Shown here: positions 1 through 6,772 of the stretch, piece after piece | How positions within the stretch are numbered: the first letter of the stretch is position 1 | Layout of the letters: each line of letters opens with the position of its first letter | Source: Deltaproteobacteria bacterium UBA2385 | GTDB taxonomy: Bacteria > Myxococcota_A > UBA796 > UBA2385 | NCBI GenBank assembly: GCA_002343455.1 | Contig: DDSR01000081.1 | Coordinates: 1 to 11,639, forward strand | Length of the DNA stretch: 11,639 nt | Direction: 5' to 3' | Made by a program: the position numbers and the translations under genes | The notes under the pieces: model-generated | Databases searched by the model: none | What the model saw: only the letters and a program-made list of their open reading frames with translations | Told to the model about the DNA's origin: nothing

Positions 1-1293
1 GGCCTGATCACGCCCAGCCTGGAGGAGATGCAATATGTGGCCGGCGAAATGCAGAAAGACGAGTATTTCCGCGCCCGCCAGATGCCGCTGCTGATCGGTG
101 GCGCCACCACCAGCCGCGTGCATACCGCCGTCAAGATCGCGCCGCACTACGATGGCCCGGTGGTTTACGTCCCGGACGCCTCGCGCAGCGTGGGTGTGGC
201 GCAGGGGCTGTTGTCCGATCAGGCGGCAAGCTACATCGCCGAGCTCAACGCCGATTACGAACGCGTGCGCACCCAGCATGCCAACAAGAAACCGGTCGTG
301 TTGTGGCCGCTGGAAAAAGCCCGTGCCAACAAGACGCCGATCGACTGGACCGGTTACCAGCCGCCGAAGCCGAAGTTCACCGGCAAACGCGTTTTCAGGA
401 ACTTCGATCTGGCGGAACTGGCGAAATACATCGACTGGAGCCCGTTCTTCCAGACCTGGGACCTGGCCGGCCCCTACCCGGAGATCCTGCAGGATGAGGT
501 GGTCGGCGAACAGGCCCGCAGGGTGTTTGCCGACGGTCAGGCGATGCTGCAGCGCCTGATCGAGGGCCGGTGGCTCAGCGCCAGCGCGGTGATCGGCCTG
601 TATCCGGCCAACACGGTAAGCGACGACGACATCGAGTTGTACACCGACGAGACACGCAGCCAGGTAGCGCTGACCTGGCACGGCCTGCGCCAGCAGACCG
701 AAAAGCACGAGATCGACGGCGTGATGCGCCCGAGCCGCTGCCTGGCCGACTTTGTGGCGCCGAAGGGCGTCGCCGACGACTACGTCGGCGTGTTCGCCGT
801 GACGGCGGGGCTGGGCGTGGAGAAGAGGGAGCAGGCCTTCATTGATGCGCACGACGACTACTCCGCGATCATGCTCAAGGCGCTGGCCGACCGGCTGGCC
901 GAGGCCTTCGCCGAGCGCCTGCACCAGCTCGTCCGCACCCGGCACTGGGCCTACGACCCCGACGAGCGCCTGGCCAACGAGGAGCTGGTCTCCGAGCGCT
1001 ACCGCGGCATCCGCCCGGCGCCGGGCTACCCCGCTCAGCCCGATCACACCGAGAAGCAGACGATCTGGACCCTGCTCGACGTGCAGGCCCGAATCGGCGT
1101 GCAGCTGACCGAGAGCATGGCCATGTGGCCAGCCGCCAGCGTCAGCGGGCTGTACTTCGCCCACCCGCAAGCCGGCTACTTCGGCGTCGGCAAGCTGCAG
1201 CGCGACCAGGTCGAGGACTACGCCCGGCGCAAGGGCTGGGACCTGGCCACGGCCGAGCGCTGGCTGGGCCCGAACCTGGGCTACGACACCTGA
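1..1293 (+). CDS. metH: Cobalamin-dependent methionine synthase, C-terminal part (5' end outside window)
   Basis: Transfers the methyl group of methyltetrahydrofolate to homocysteine through methylcobalamin, giving methionine and tetrahydrofolate in the cytoplasm. The frame is open from base 1 (GLITPSLEEM...), so the Met at base 28 is internal. About 430 residues are seen of a protein usually near 1200, so the homocysteine, folate and cap modules must lie to the left. Residues 1 to about 90 are the end of the B12-binding Rossmann domain (LITPSLEEM, PLLIGGATTSRVHTAVKI, ASRSVGV). The rest is the AdoMet-binding reactivation domain: IDWSPFF near 144-150, RPAPGY at 338-343 (matching Arg1134 and Tyr1139 of the E. 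coli enzyme), then SMAMWPAASVSGLYFAHP and a terminal NLGYDT. These motifs are intact, which implies a functional, reactivatable enzyme. The sequence resembles gammaproteobacterial MetH. GC rises from about 63% in bases 1-480 to about 70% in 781-1140 (hand counts). Confidence 0.96.
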   Translation, partial: GLITPSLEEMQYVAGEMQKDEYFRARQMPLLIGGATTSRVHTAVKIAPHYDGPVVYVPDASRSVGVAQGLLSDQAASYIAELNADYERVRTQHANKKPVVLWPLEKARANKTPIDWTGYQPPKPKFTGKRVFRNFDLAELAKYIDWSPFFQTWDLAGPYPEILQDEVVGEQARRVFADGQAMLQRLIEGRWLSASAVIGLYPANTVSDDDIELYTDETRSQVALTWHGLRQQTEKHEIDGVMRPSRCLADFVAPKGVADDYVGVFAVTAGLGVEKREQAFIDAHDDYSAIMLKALADRLAEAFAERLHQLVRTRHWAYDPDERLANEELVSERYRGIRPAPGYPAQPDHTEKQTIWTLLDVQARIGVQLTESMAMWPAASVSGLYFAHPQAGYFGVGKLQRDQVEDYARRKGWDLATAERWLGPNLGYDT

Positions 1294-1317
1294 GCCCCCA
1301 CACCTGAGCGCACGCGC

Positions 1318-2547
1318 ATGACCCTGGTCGCTGTCGCGGTCTTCGCGCTCACCTACCTGCTGGTCGCCTCGCGGACCTGGGCGCTGCTGCCGATCGGCAG
1401 GCCCGGGGCGGCCCTGCTCGGCGCGGTCGGCATGGTCGCCTTCGGGGTGCTCAGCCCGGGGGAGGCCTGGGCCACCCTGGACGGGGACACCCTGCTGCTG
1501 CTCTTCGGCATGATGATGCTGGGCGGCTGGTTGGTCGAGGAGGGCACCGTCGACGGGATGGAGCGGCGCCTGGTCCGGGCCGCCCATGGCTCACCCTGGC
1601 GGCTGATGGTGCTGGTCTGCCTGGCCTCGGGTCTGCTCTCGGCCCTGCTGGTCAACGACACCGTCTGCGTCTTCTTCACCCCGGTCCTGCTGCGCGTCTG
1701 CCAGCGGGCGCGCCTGCCGGTCGCGCCGTACCTGCTCGGCCTGGCCACCTCGGCCAACCTCGGCAGCGCCCTGACCCTGGTCGGCAACCCCCAGAACATG
1801 CTGATCGGCTCGCTCTCGGGCCTCTCGTTCACCCGCTTCGCCTTGCTCAGTCTGCCGGCGGTGCTGGTCGCGGGCCTCGCCCATCTGTTCATCCTGGCCT
1901 GGATGTACCGGGGCCTCCTGCCGGCCCGCTTCGAGCCCTTCGAGAGCGAGGCGAAGCCCGCACGGCTGCTGCCTCCCCTGGTGGTCGGAGGCGTCTTCCT
2001 GGGGCTGAACCTGGGTCTGCATATGGGCTGGACCGCCCTGGCCGGCGTCATGGTCCTGGTCCTGAGCCGGCGATCGAGCCCCGAGCCCGTCTTCCGCCGG
2101 GTCGACTGGACCCTGCTGGTCTTCTTCGCCGCGCTCTTCGTCGTCGTTGGCGGGCTGGAGCACACCGGCCTCGTCGAGCGGGCCATCGAGTTGCTCAAAC
2201 CCTACCTCTCGCTGAGCACCTGGCAGGGCCAGCTCGGCTTCGTGGTCACCGTGCTGATCGGCAGCAACCTCGTCAGCAATGTGCCCCTGGTCATGCTGCT
2301 GGGGCCGGGGATGAGCGAGCTGCCGCAGCCCGAGCTGGGCTGGATCGAGCTGGCCTTCGTCAGCACCGTGGCGGGCAACTTGACCCTGATGGGCTCGGTG
2401 GCCAACCTGATCGTCGCCGAGATCGCCCGCCCGGTGCATGAGATCGGGTTCCGGGAGTACCTCAACCTCGGCTTGCGCACGACGCTGGCGAGCCTGGTGT
2501 TGGGTGTGCCGACGCTGATCCTGACGCATGCGGTCTTCGGGGGCTGA
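1318..2547 (+). CDS. ArsB/NhaD/YbiR-type (SLC13-like, IT superfamily) inner-membrane transporter
   Basis: Polytopic membrane protein of 409 residues with about 10-12 hydrophobic segments, the usual length for ArsB/NhaD/YbiR-like anion or Na+/H+ transporters. Two pseudo-repeats are visible. The first has LVNDTVCVFFTPVLL (111-125) and TSANLGSALTLVGNPQN (144-160). The second has IGSNLVSNVPLVMLLGP (from about 313) and AGNLTLMGSVANLIVAE (from about 352). Such paired Asn-containing re-entrant hairpins typify the ion-transporter superfamily. The substrate cannot be read from sequence: arsenite, other anions and Na+/H+ exchange are all possible, and no ars genes are adjacent. It starts 24 bp after the metH stop without a clear Shine-Dalgarno, so it may be read from the metH transcript. 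The stop codon sits inside a palindrome (2540-2557). Confidence 0.88.
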   Translation: MTLVAVAVFALTYLLVASRTWALLPIGRPGAALLGAVGMVAFGVLSPGEAWATLDGDTLLLLFGMMMLGGWLVEEGTVDGMERRLVRAAHGSPWRLMVLVCLASGLLSALLVNDTVCVFFTPVLLRVCQRARLPVAPYLLGLATSANLGSALTLVGNPQNMLIGSLSGLSFTRFALLSLPAVLVAGLAHLFILAWMYRGLLPARFEPFESEAKPARLLPPLVVGGVFLGLNLGLHMGWTALAGVMVLVLSRRSSPEPVFRRVDWTLLVFFAALFVVVGGLEHTGLVERAIELLKPYLSLSTWQGQLGFVVTVLIGSNLVSNVPLVMLLGPGMSELPQPELGWIELAFVSTVAGNLTLMGSVANLIVAEIARPVHEIGFREYLNLGLRTTLASLVLGVPTLILTHAVFGG

Positions 2548-2557
2548 GCTCAGCCCC
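2540..2557. terminator. Perfect 18-bp palindrome over the transporter stop codon, possible terminator hairpin
   Basis: GGGGCTGAG/CTCAGCCCC is a perfect palindrome. As RNA it can form a 7-bp GC-rich stem with an AGCT loop. The TGA stop of the transporter (2545-2547) lies in the left arm. No T-tract follows (the next bases are TCCCGCTC), so this is not a canonical intrinsic terminator. In a convergent intergenic region, either termination or 3'-end protection is plausible. Confidence 0.45.
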
Positions 2558-2588
2558 TCCCGCTCAGCCCCGATGCCCCGATAAAGCC

Positions 2589-2608
2589 GGGCGCGATGAA
2601 TCGCGCCC
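2589..2608. terminator. GC-rich 8-bp hairpin in convergent intergenic region
   Basis: GGGCGCGA-TGAA-TCGCGCCC is an exact 8-bp inverted repeat around a 4-nt loop. It lies between the 3' ends of the transporter (plus) and the dioxygenase (minus). It lacks a U-tract on either side, so the terminator label is inferred from position and stem stability. I see nothing else assignable in the remaining bases to 2707. Confidence 0.45.
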
Positions 2609-2707
2609 CGGGGCCGCCACCGGCTGCTGGTGCCTATAACCGGTTGAATCCGCCCAACTGGACACGCATGGGGGCCGGACGTCTCAGCGCCTCCCCTGGT
2701 GTCACTT

Positions 2708-3709
2708 TCAGCCCCTGTGCCCCGCCTGCGCGTAGTCGACCTCCTCGGTCTCCTCGTCCACCAGCCCGATCTCCCGCAGCCGCTGCCGCAAGAACCGCCC
2801 GCCGGTGATGTCCGGCGCCGGCGTGGGGAAACCCGGCCCTCGGAACCGCGGCAGCACCGAGAGCAGCGCGTCGGGGCGGGGATGCACGAAGAAGGGCATC
2901 GACATGCGGTCGCTGTTGCCGTCGGGGGGGTTGACGACCCGGTGGGTGGTCGAGGGCAGGACCCCGTTGGTGATGCGGCTCATCATATCGCCCGTGTCGG
3001 CGAGGATCTCACCGGGCTGGGCGTTGGCGGGCATCCACGTCCCGTCGTGGGTGAGCAGCTCCAGGCCGGCGCTGGTCGAGGTCATCAGCAGGGTGATGAG
3101 GTTGATGTCCTCGTGGGCGGCTGCCCGCACCGCACCGGGGATGTAGAACTCACCCTTGACGGGGGGGTAGTGGATCGGCCGGAGGATGGAGTTCCCCTCG
3201 TGTGCGAGCGCCGTGAAGGTCTCCTCGGGCTCCTCCAGGTACAGGGCGAGGGCCCGCAGGATGCTGGTTCCGACCTCGTCCAGGGCCTGGTAGAGGCTCA
3301 GCAGCCGCGGCCGGAACTCGGCCACCTCGGCCGGCCACAGGTTCCGCGGGTAGCGCGCCGCCATCGGGTGGGCCCAGTCGAGCTCGCGCCCGACGTGCCA
3401 GAACTCCTTCAAGTCCGGCACCAGCTGGTCCTTGGCGTGCTCGAAGCCGAAGGGCGTGTAGCCCCGCTCACCGCCGCCCCCGGGGACGTGGTATCGCTCC
3501 TTGGTCCGCTCGGGCAGCGCGAAGAAGGCCCGCGCCGCCTGATAGGCTGGCTCAATCCGCTCAGGAGTGACCGGGTGCCCCGTGACGCGCACGAAACCAA
3601 GCGACTGGATCGCCTGACCCAGCCCCTGCACGAAGGTCGCCCGCCGCTGCGGGTCGGCGCTGCTGAAGTCACGAAGGTCAACCACCGGCACGCTGTCAGG
3701 CTGTCTCAT
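2708..3709 (-). CDS. Isopenicillin-N-synthase-like 2-oxoglutarate/Fe(II)-dependent dioxygenase
   Basis: Predicted non-heme iron oxygenase of 333 residues, typical for the isopenicillin N synthase-like / 2OG-Fe(II) family. An N-terminal DIOX_N-type region (VPVVDLRDF at 7-15, LGFVRVTGHPV at 38-48) is followed by the double-stranded beta-helix core. The iron triad reads His199-x-Asp201 (AAAHEDINLITLL) and His256 (STTHRVVNP). Arg268 in RMSMPFF is the expected 2-oxoglutarate carboxylate ligand (R-x-S motif). The family hydroxylates, desaturates or cyclises small molecules; the substrate here is unknown. The open frame continues far upstream over the ABC gene, but homology starts at ATG 3709 (MRQPDSVPVVDL), which has GGAG 6 nt before it. 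It is divergent from the ABC exporter across 28 bp. Confidence 0.92.
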   Translation of the reverse strand: MRQPDSVPVVDLRDFSSADPQRRATFVQGLGQAIQSLGFVRVTGHPVTPERIEPAYQAARAFFALPERTKERYHVPGGGGERGYTPFGFEHAKDQLVPDLKEFWHVGRELDWAHPMAARYPRNLWPAEVAEFRPRLLSLYQALDEVGTSILRALALYLEEPEETFTALAHEGNSILRPIHYPPVKGEFYIPGAVRAAAHEDINLITLLMTSTSAGLELLTHDGTWMPANAQPGEILADTGDMMSRITNGVLPSTTHRVVNPPDGNSDRMSMPFFVHPRPDALLSVLPRFRGPGFPTPAPDITGGRFLRQRLREIGLVDEETEEVDYAQAGHRG

Positions 3710-3737
3710 CGCTGCTCCAGAGGGGGGGCTGCATAAC
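3710..3737. promoter_or_regulatory. 28-bp divergent spacer with back-to-back ribosome-binding sites
   Basis: The spacer contains GGAG for the minus-strand oxygenase (from CTCC on plus, 3715-3718) and a purine-rich AGGGGGGG run (3721-3728) ahead of GTG 3738. There is no room for two complete promoters, so the promoters must lie inside the opposing coding regions, or transcripts start elsewhere. I could not pick out convincing -35/-10 boxes in this GC-rich sequence. Confidence 0.35.
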
Positions 3738-4472
3738 GTGGCCCCCGTCGTCCAGGCCCGTGGGCTCGGCCGCCGCTTCGGCAAGCGCGTCTCCTTGCAA
3801 GGGGTGGACCTCGAGCTGCCTGCGGGCGAGGTGCTGGGCCTGATCGGCCCCAACGGCGGAGGCAAGAGCACGCTGCTGCTGCTGATCGCCGGCCTGCTGG
3901 AGCCCAGCGAGGGCGAGGTGCGGGTCCAGGGCATCCCCTCCCAGCAGCTCGCCCGCCAGGCCCACGGCCGGGTCGGGCTGATCACCGCCGAGCCGGGCCT
4001 GTACCCCCTGCTCAGCGGCCGCGAGAACCTGCACTTCTTCGGTCGGCTGCACGGCCTCGGCGCCGCCCAGGTCGACGCCCGCCTGCGTGACATCGTCGGC
4101 GAGCTGCACCTGCAGGACGCCCTGGAGCGGCCGGTCAGCGCCTGCAGCAGCGGGATGAAGCAGAAGATCTCCCTGGCGCGGGCGTTGCTGATGCAGCCGG
4201 CCCTCCTGCTGCTCGACGAGCCCACCGCCAACCTCGATCCCGTCAGCGCCCGGGCCATCTGGGCCGAGGTCCGGCGCCGCGCCGACGCGGGCCTCGCCGT
4301 CATCGTCGCCACCCACGACCTCGTCGCCGCCGAGAGCGCCTGCGACCGGGTGTTGCTGCTGGCCGGGCGCGTGCTCGACGAGGTGCGCTTCGAGGGCCCG
4401 CGCCAGCCGCCCCCGGTCGGCCACCTCTTCGGCCCCTACCTGCGCGTCATCGGTGCCGAGGACGGCTCATGA
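3738..4472 (+). CDS. ABC-2 type exporter, ATP-binding subunit
   Basis: Cytoplasmic ATPase that powers the adjacent membrane permease; 244 residues, a single nucleotide-binding domain. Walker A is GPNGGGKST (37-45), the signature loop is CSSGMKQK (136-143), Walker B is LLLLDEP (156-162) and the switch His is in VATHD (H193). The SSGMKQ form of the signature is common in ABC-2 drug, polysaccharide or Nod-type exporters, where it replaces LSGGQ. The usual Q-loop Gln is not obvious: the region reads ITAEPGLYPLLSGRENL (82-98), a variant also common in this class. It starts at GTG 3738 after a G-rich run. Its TGA overlaps the permease ATG (ATGA), so the two are translationally coupled. The transported substrate is unknown. 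Confidence 0.93.
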   Translation: MAPVVQARGLGRRFGKRVSLQGVDLELPAGEVLGLIGPNGGGKSTLLLLIAGLLEPSEGEVRVQGIPSQQLARQAHGRVGLITAEPGLYPLLSGRENLHFFGRLHGLGAAQVDARLRDIVGELHLQDALERPVSACSSGMKQKISLARALLMQPALLLLDEPTANLDPVSARAIWAEVRRRADAGLAVIVATHDLVAAESACDRVLLLAGRVLDEVRFEGPRQPPPVGHLFGPYLRVIGAEDGS

Positions 4473-5251
4473 TCCTCGCCCTGCGCATCGCCAACCAGCA
4501 GCTCCTGGAGCTGCGCCGCCAGCCGGCCATGATCGCCGCCATGGCCGCGGTCGTCTCCAGCATCGCCGGGCTGGTGCTCTTCGTCGCCCTCACCCTGACC
4601 CTGGTGAACAGCCAGCCGGCCAGCCGCGAGCTCTTCCAGGCCAACCTCGCCACCGCAGGCTTCGGCCTGGAGGACCCCATCCCCTTCGTGATCGAGACCC
4701 TGCTCAGCAGCTTCAACTTCCTGCTCTTCACGCAGCTGCTGGGCATGACCGCGGTGCTGGCCGGCCAGTCCATCGTCCACGAGCGCCAGTCCGGCACCCT
4801 GGCTTTCCTGATGCTCGCCCCCGTCCGCCGCGGCGACGTGCTGCTGGGCAAGGCCCTGGGCGCGGCGATCCTGCCGATCATCCTCTACGGGCTGATCGGC
4901 GGATCGTCCTCGCTGGTGCTGGCCAGCCTGGAGCTGACCGAGGCCTATGCCTGGCGCCTGCCCCCCTCGCCCGGCTGGCTGATCGCCTTCTGGCTGGGCG
5001 GACCCGCCTGGTGCCTCGCCCTGGCCGCCGCGGGCACGCTGCTCTCGATCCGCTCCCGCGATGTGCGCACCGCACAGCAGGGCGTCTGGCTGCTGGTCTT
5101 CCTGGCCAGCACCACGGTGGGGGCGGGGCTGGGGGGAGGCCTGCAAGAGGACGCGGGCTTTCAGCTCGTGCTGGCGGGAGCCGGGGTGATCTGTACGCTA
5201 GGCCTGCTGGCGCTGGGGACGCTGTTGTTGCGGCGGGACATTCACCTGTAG
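4469..5251 (+). CDS. ABC-2 type exporter, membrane permease subunit
   Basis: Inner-membrane partner of the preceding ATPase; 260 residues with about six hydrophobic segments (roughly 20-46, 73-99, 127-152, 168-195, 203-222, 230-254). After the second segment it carries the typical ABC-2 coupling stretch: ERQSGTLAFLMLAPV (105-119) followed by a Lys in LLGK. ABC-2 permeases export lipids, drugs or polysaccharides, or act in gliding and cytochrome biogenesis; nothing here fixes the cargo. The start ATG overlaps the ATPase stop by 4 nt and has GAGGA about 7 nt upstream. The 3' end is 9 bp from the convergent crotonase gene. No separate periplasmic or accessory gene accompanies the pair. Confidence 0.9.
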   Translation: MILALRIANQQLLELRRQPAMIAAMAAVVSSIAGLVLFVALTLTLVNSQPASRELFQANLATAGFGLEDPIPFVIETLLSSFNFLLFTQLLGMTAVLAGQSIVHERQSGTLAFLMLAPVRRGDVLLGKALGAAILPIILYGLIGGSSSLVLASLELTEAYAWRLPPSPGWLIAFWLGGPAWCLALAAAGTLLSIRSRDVRTAQQGVWLLVFLASTTVGAGLGGGLQEDAGFQLVLAGAGVICTLGLLALGTLLLRRDIHL

Positions 5252-5256
5252 AGGAT

Positions 5257-5282
5257 GGACTCAGTCGATCGATCGAAAGTCC
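5257..5282. terminator. Inverted repeat at the convergent permease/crotonase junction
   Basis: GGACT (5257-5261) and AGTCC (5278-5282) flank the palindrome TCGATCGATCGA (5265-5276), so a branched or extended hairpin can form across the shared 3' ends. The right half encodes the last residues of the crotonase (FRSID). Termination of both convergent transcripts is an inference; no T-tract is present. Confidence 0.3.
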
Positions 5283-6049
5283 GGCGCCCGCTTCTGGAAG
5301 AAGGCCATGAAGGCCTCCATCGCCTCGGGGCTGCCCAGCCGGCTCAGGAACTCCTGCCCCTCGACCGCCATGGCCGCCATCAGCGGCTCGCGCTGAGCGG
5401 CCTTCATCATCTTCTTGGTCTGGCGCAAGGCGCCGGCGGGCAGGTGGACCAGGGTGCGGCTCAGCTCGTCCAGGCGGGGCTCGACGGCGCTCTCGGGCAG
5501 GACCTCGCCGACGATGCCGCAGTCGAGAGCGGTGGCGGCGTCGAAGGGCTCGGCCAGCATCAGCAGGCGGGCGGCCTTGCGGTGGCCGACCATGGCGGGC
5601 AGCAGCAGGCTGGAGCCGGCCTCGGGCACGAGGCCCAGGCTGACGAAGGGCATACGGAAGGTGGTGGTGTCGGCAGCCACGACCAGGTCGCAGTGCAGCA
5701 GCATGGTGGTGCCGATGCCGATGGCGTGGCCCGAGACGGCGGCGACCAGCGGCTTCTCGAAGCCCACCAGGGCCGCCAGGAAGGCGCCCACCGGTCCGCC
5801 ATCCAGGGCGAAGCCGCCCTCCTGGAAGTCGCGCAGGTCGTTGCCGCTGGTGAAGGTGCCGCCGGCCCCGCGGATGCGCAGCACGCGCACGGCGGGCTCG
5901 GCCGCAGCGAACTCCATGCCCTGGACCAGGGCGCTGTACATGGCCCGGGAGAGGGCGTTCTTGCGCTCGGGACGGTCGATCATCAGGTCGAGCACGCCAT
6001 CGCCGGCTTCGAAGCGGATGTGGGGCGAGGAGGAGGCGGGCGGCTGCAT
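5261..6049 (-). CDS. Crotonase-fold enoyl-CoA hydratase/isomerase family protein (isomerase-like active site)
   Basis: Cytoplasmic acyl-CoA enzyme of 262 residues, normal for the crotonase family. Oxyanion-hole elements are present: TSGNDLRDF (67-75) and the Gly in GHAIGIG (107-113), followed by the conserved CDLVVAAD (120-127). The two Glu residues of classical hydratase (GGCEL and QPE in rat mitochondrial enzyme) are replaced here by Thr (IGTTML) and Phe (MPFVSLG). A Glu occurs instead at position 143 in LVPEAGSS, where ECI2/Eci1-type delta3-delta2-enoyl-CoA isomerases carry their catalytic Glu. I therefore infer an isomerase or related role in beta-oxidation of unsaturated acyl-CoAs rather than hydration. 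ATG 6049 is preferred: homology begins there and GGAG lies 5 nt upstream, although the frame stays open beyond it. No other beta-oxidation gene is adjacent. Confidence 0.9.
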   Translation of the reverse strand: MQPPASSSPHIRFEAGDGVLDLMIDRPERKNALSRAMYSALVQGMEFAAAEPAVRVLRIRGAGGTFTSGNDLRDFQEGGFALDGGPVGAFLAALVGFEKPLVAAVSGHAIGIGTTMLLHCDLVVAADTTTFRMPFVSLGLVPEAGSSLLLPAMVGHRKAARLLMLAEPFDAATALDCGIVGEVLPESAVEPRLDELSRTLVHLPAGALRQTKKMMKAAQREPLMAAMAVEGQEFLSRLGSPEAMEAFMAFFQKRAPDFRSID

Positions 6050-6091
6050 GGGAGACTCCGGGGAGAGAGGCGGGGCGGTTATCCGGCTGCG

Positions 6092-6694
6092 ATGCTGCTC
6101 GCCCTCCTCCTGGCCTGGCTGCCCGCGCAGGCCCTCCCCGCCCTCCCGGTCGCCGCCGTGCAGGCCCGCTACAGCCTGGAGGGCCAGCCCCTGCGCCAGC
6201 CCACCTTCGGCACGCTCCAGTCCGGCTGGAGCCTGACGGTCCCCGGCGCGGTGGTCTTCGTCTACGCCGCCCCCGACGAGGAGCGGCTGCGCGCCTGGGC
6301 CGAGCTGCAGCTCAGCCGCCAGCGCAAGCCGCCCGAGCCGGTGGCCAGCCCCGCCGAGGGGGTGCTGGCCGCCTGGCGCCGCGACACCGACTTCGCCCTG
6401 GTCCTGAGCGAGGGCGTCGGCATCATGGTCCAGGGAGGCGCCGAGGCCAGCGAGGAGGCCAGCGTCCTGCGCGGGCTGATCGACCCTGTACCGGGCGACT
6501 GGCCCTCCCCTCCCCTCCTGGTCCAGGACGCCGACGGACGCTGGGGGATCGAGGCGCCCGGGGCGCTGCACATCGCCTGGCGAGGGGGCAAGAGGCTGGC
6601 TGGGGAGGGCGTGCGGTTCGTCGAGCCGCCGACCGAGGTGCTGGCCTGGGACGCCTGGGGGCGGGTCAGCCGCTGGAGCGCGGCGGCGCCGTGA
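6092..6694 (+). CDS. Secreted protein of unknown function
   Basis: I do not recognise a family. The 200-residue product begins with a hydrophobic stretch, MLLALLLAWLPAQALPALPV, that looks like a short signal peptide without the usual basic n-region, cleaved perhaps after an Ala near 13-25. The mature part has no Cys and no further membrane segment. It contains beta-rich runs (GWSLTVPGAVVFVYAAPDEE, FALVLSEGVGIMVQGG) and ends in several Trp (AWDAWGRVSRWS). GC-rich third positions and a single long hydrophobic N-terminus support coding. There is no strong Shine-Dalgarno before ATG 6092, so the start is uncertain. The frame is open upstream, but there it is antisense to the crotonase. It lies 42 bp from the divergent crotonase start and upstream of the TadE gene, so a periplasmic or envelope role with the Tad pair is possible but unproven. 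Confidence 0.68.
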   Translation: MLLALLLAWLPAQALPALPVAAVQARYSLEGQPLRQPTFGTLQSGWSLTVPGAVVFVYAAPDEERLRAWAELQLSRQRKPPEPVASPAEGVLAAWRRDTDFALVLSEGVGIMVQGGAEASEEASVLRGLIDPVPGDWPSPPLLVQDADGRWGIEAPGALHIAWRGGKRLAGEGVRFVEPPTEVLAWDAWGRVSRWSAAAP

Positions 6695-6727
6695 CACTCC
6701 CAGGAGTCTGGTGACATCTGGTGTCAC
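6691..6727. promoter_or_regulatory. Dyad and phased-repeat cluster upstream of tadE, candidate operator
   Basis: Three nested symmetries occur in 37 bp. GTGACA-TCTGG-TGTCAC (6711-6727) is a 6-bp inverted repeat. GTGACAC (6691-6697) pairs with GTGTCAC (6721-6727). ACTCC-CA-GGAGT (6696-6707) is a small hairpin. The heptamer TCTGGTG also repeats with a 10-bp period (6707 and 6717), about one helical turn. Such structure in a spacer of 66-78 bp suggests a protein-binding site or an RNA hairpin ending the upstream transcript. Neither can be decided by eye. Confidence 0.4.
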
Positions 6728-6762
6728 AAGGCGGCGCGAAGCTGTGGTGGACTGCGGCCCAT

Positions 6763-6769
6763 GGAGGAA
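6763..6769 (+). promoter_or_regulatory. Shine-Dalgarno deciding the tadE start
   Basis: GGAGGAA lies just before GTG 6773; the GGAGG core is 5 nt from it. The upstream in-frame ATG at 6761 has only a weak GTGGTGG-type purine run before it and would place this strong site inside the coding sequence. This favours GTG 6773 as the start. Confidence 0.5.
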
Positions 6770-6772
6770 GTC

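Noticed and set aside
2699..3736. 345-residue plus-strand open frame opposite the dioxygenase
   Set aside because: No recognisable motifs, shadow composition, and the opposite strand has an intact HxD...H iron site.
3710..4312. Upstream extension of the dioxygenase frame on the minus strand, antisense to the ABC ATPase
   Set aside because: Homology begins at ATG 3709 with a good ribosome-binding site. The extension is Arg/Ser/Pro-rich sequence mirrored from a clear ABC gene.
4453..5310. 285-residue plus-strand frame overlapping the ABC permease
   Set aside because: Arg/Pro/Ala-rich with no membrane segments. The alternative frame gives a proper six-segment permease coupled by ATGA.
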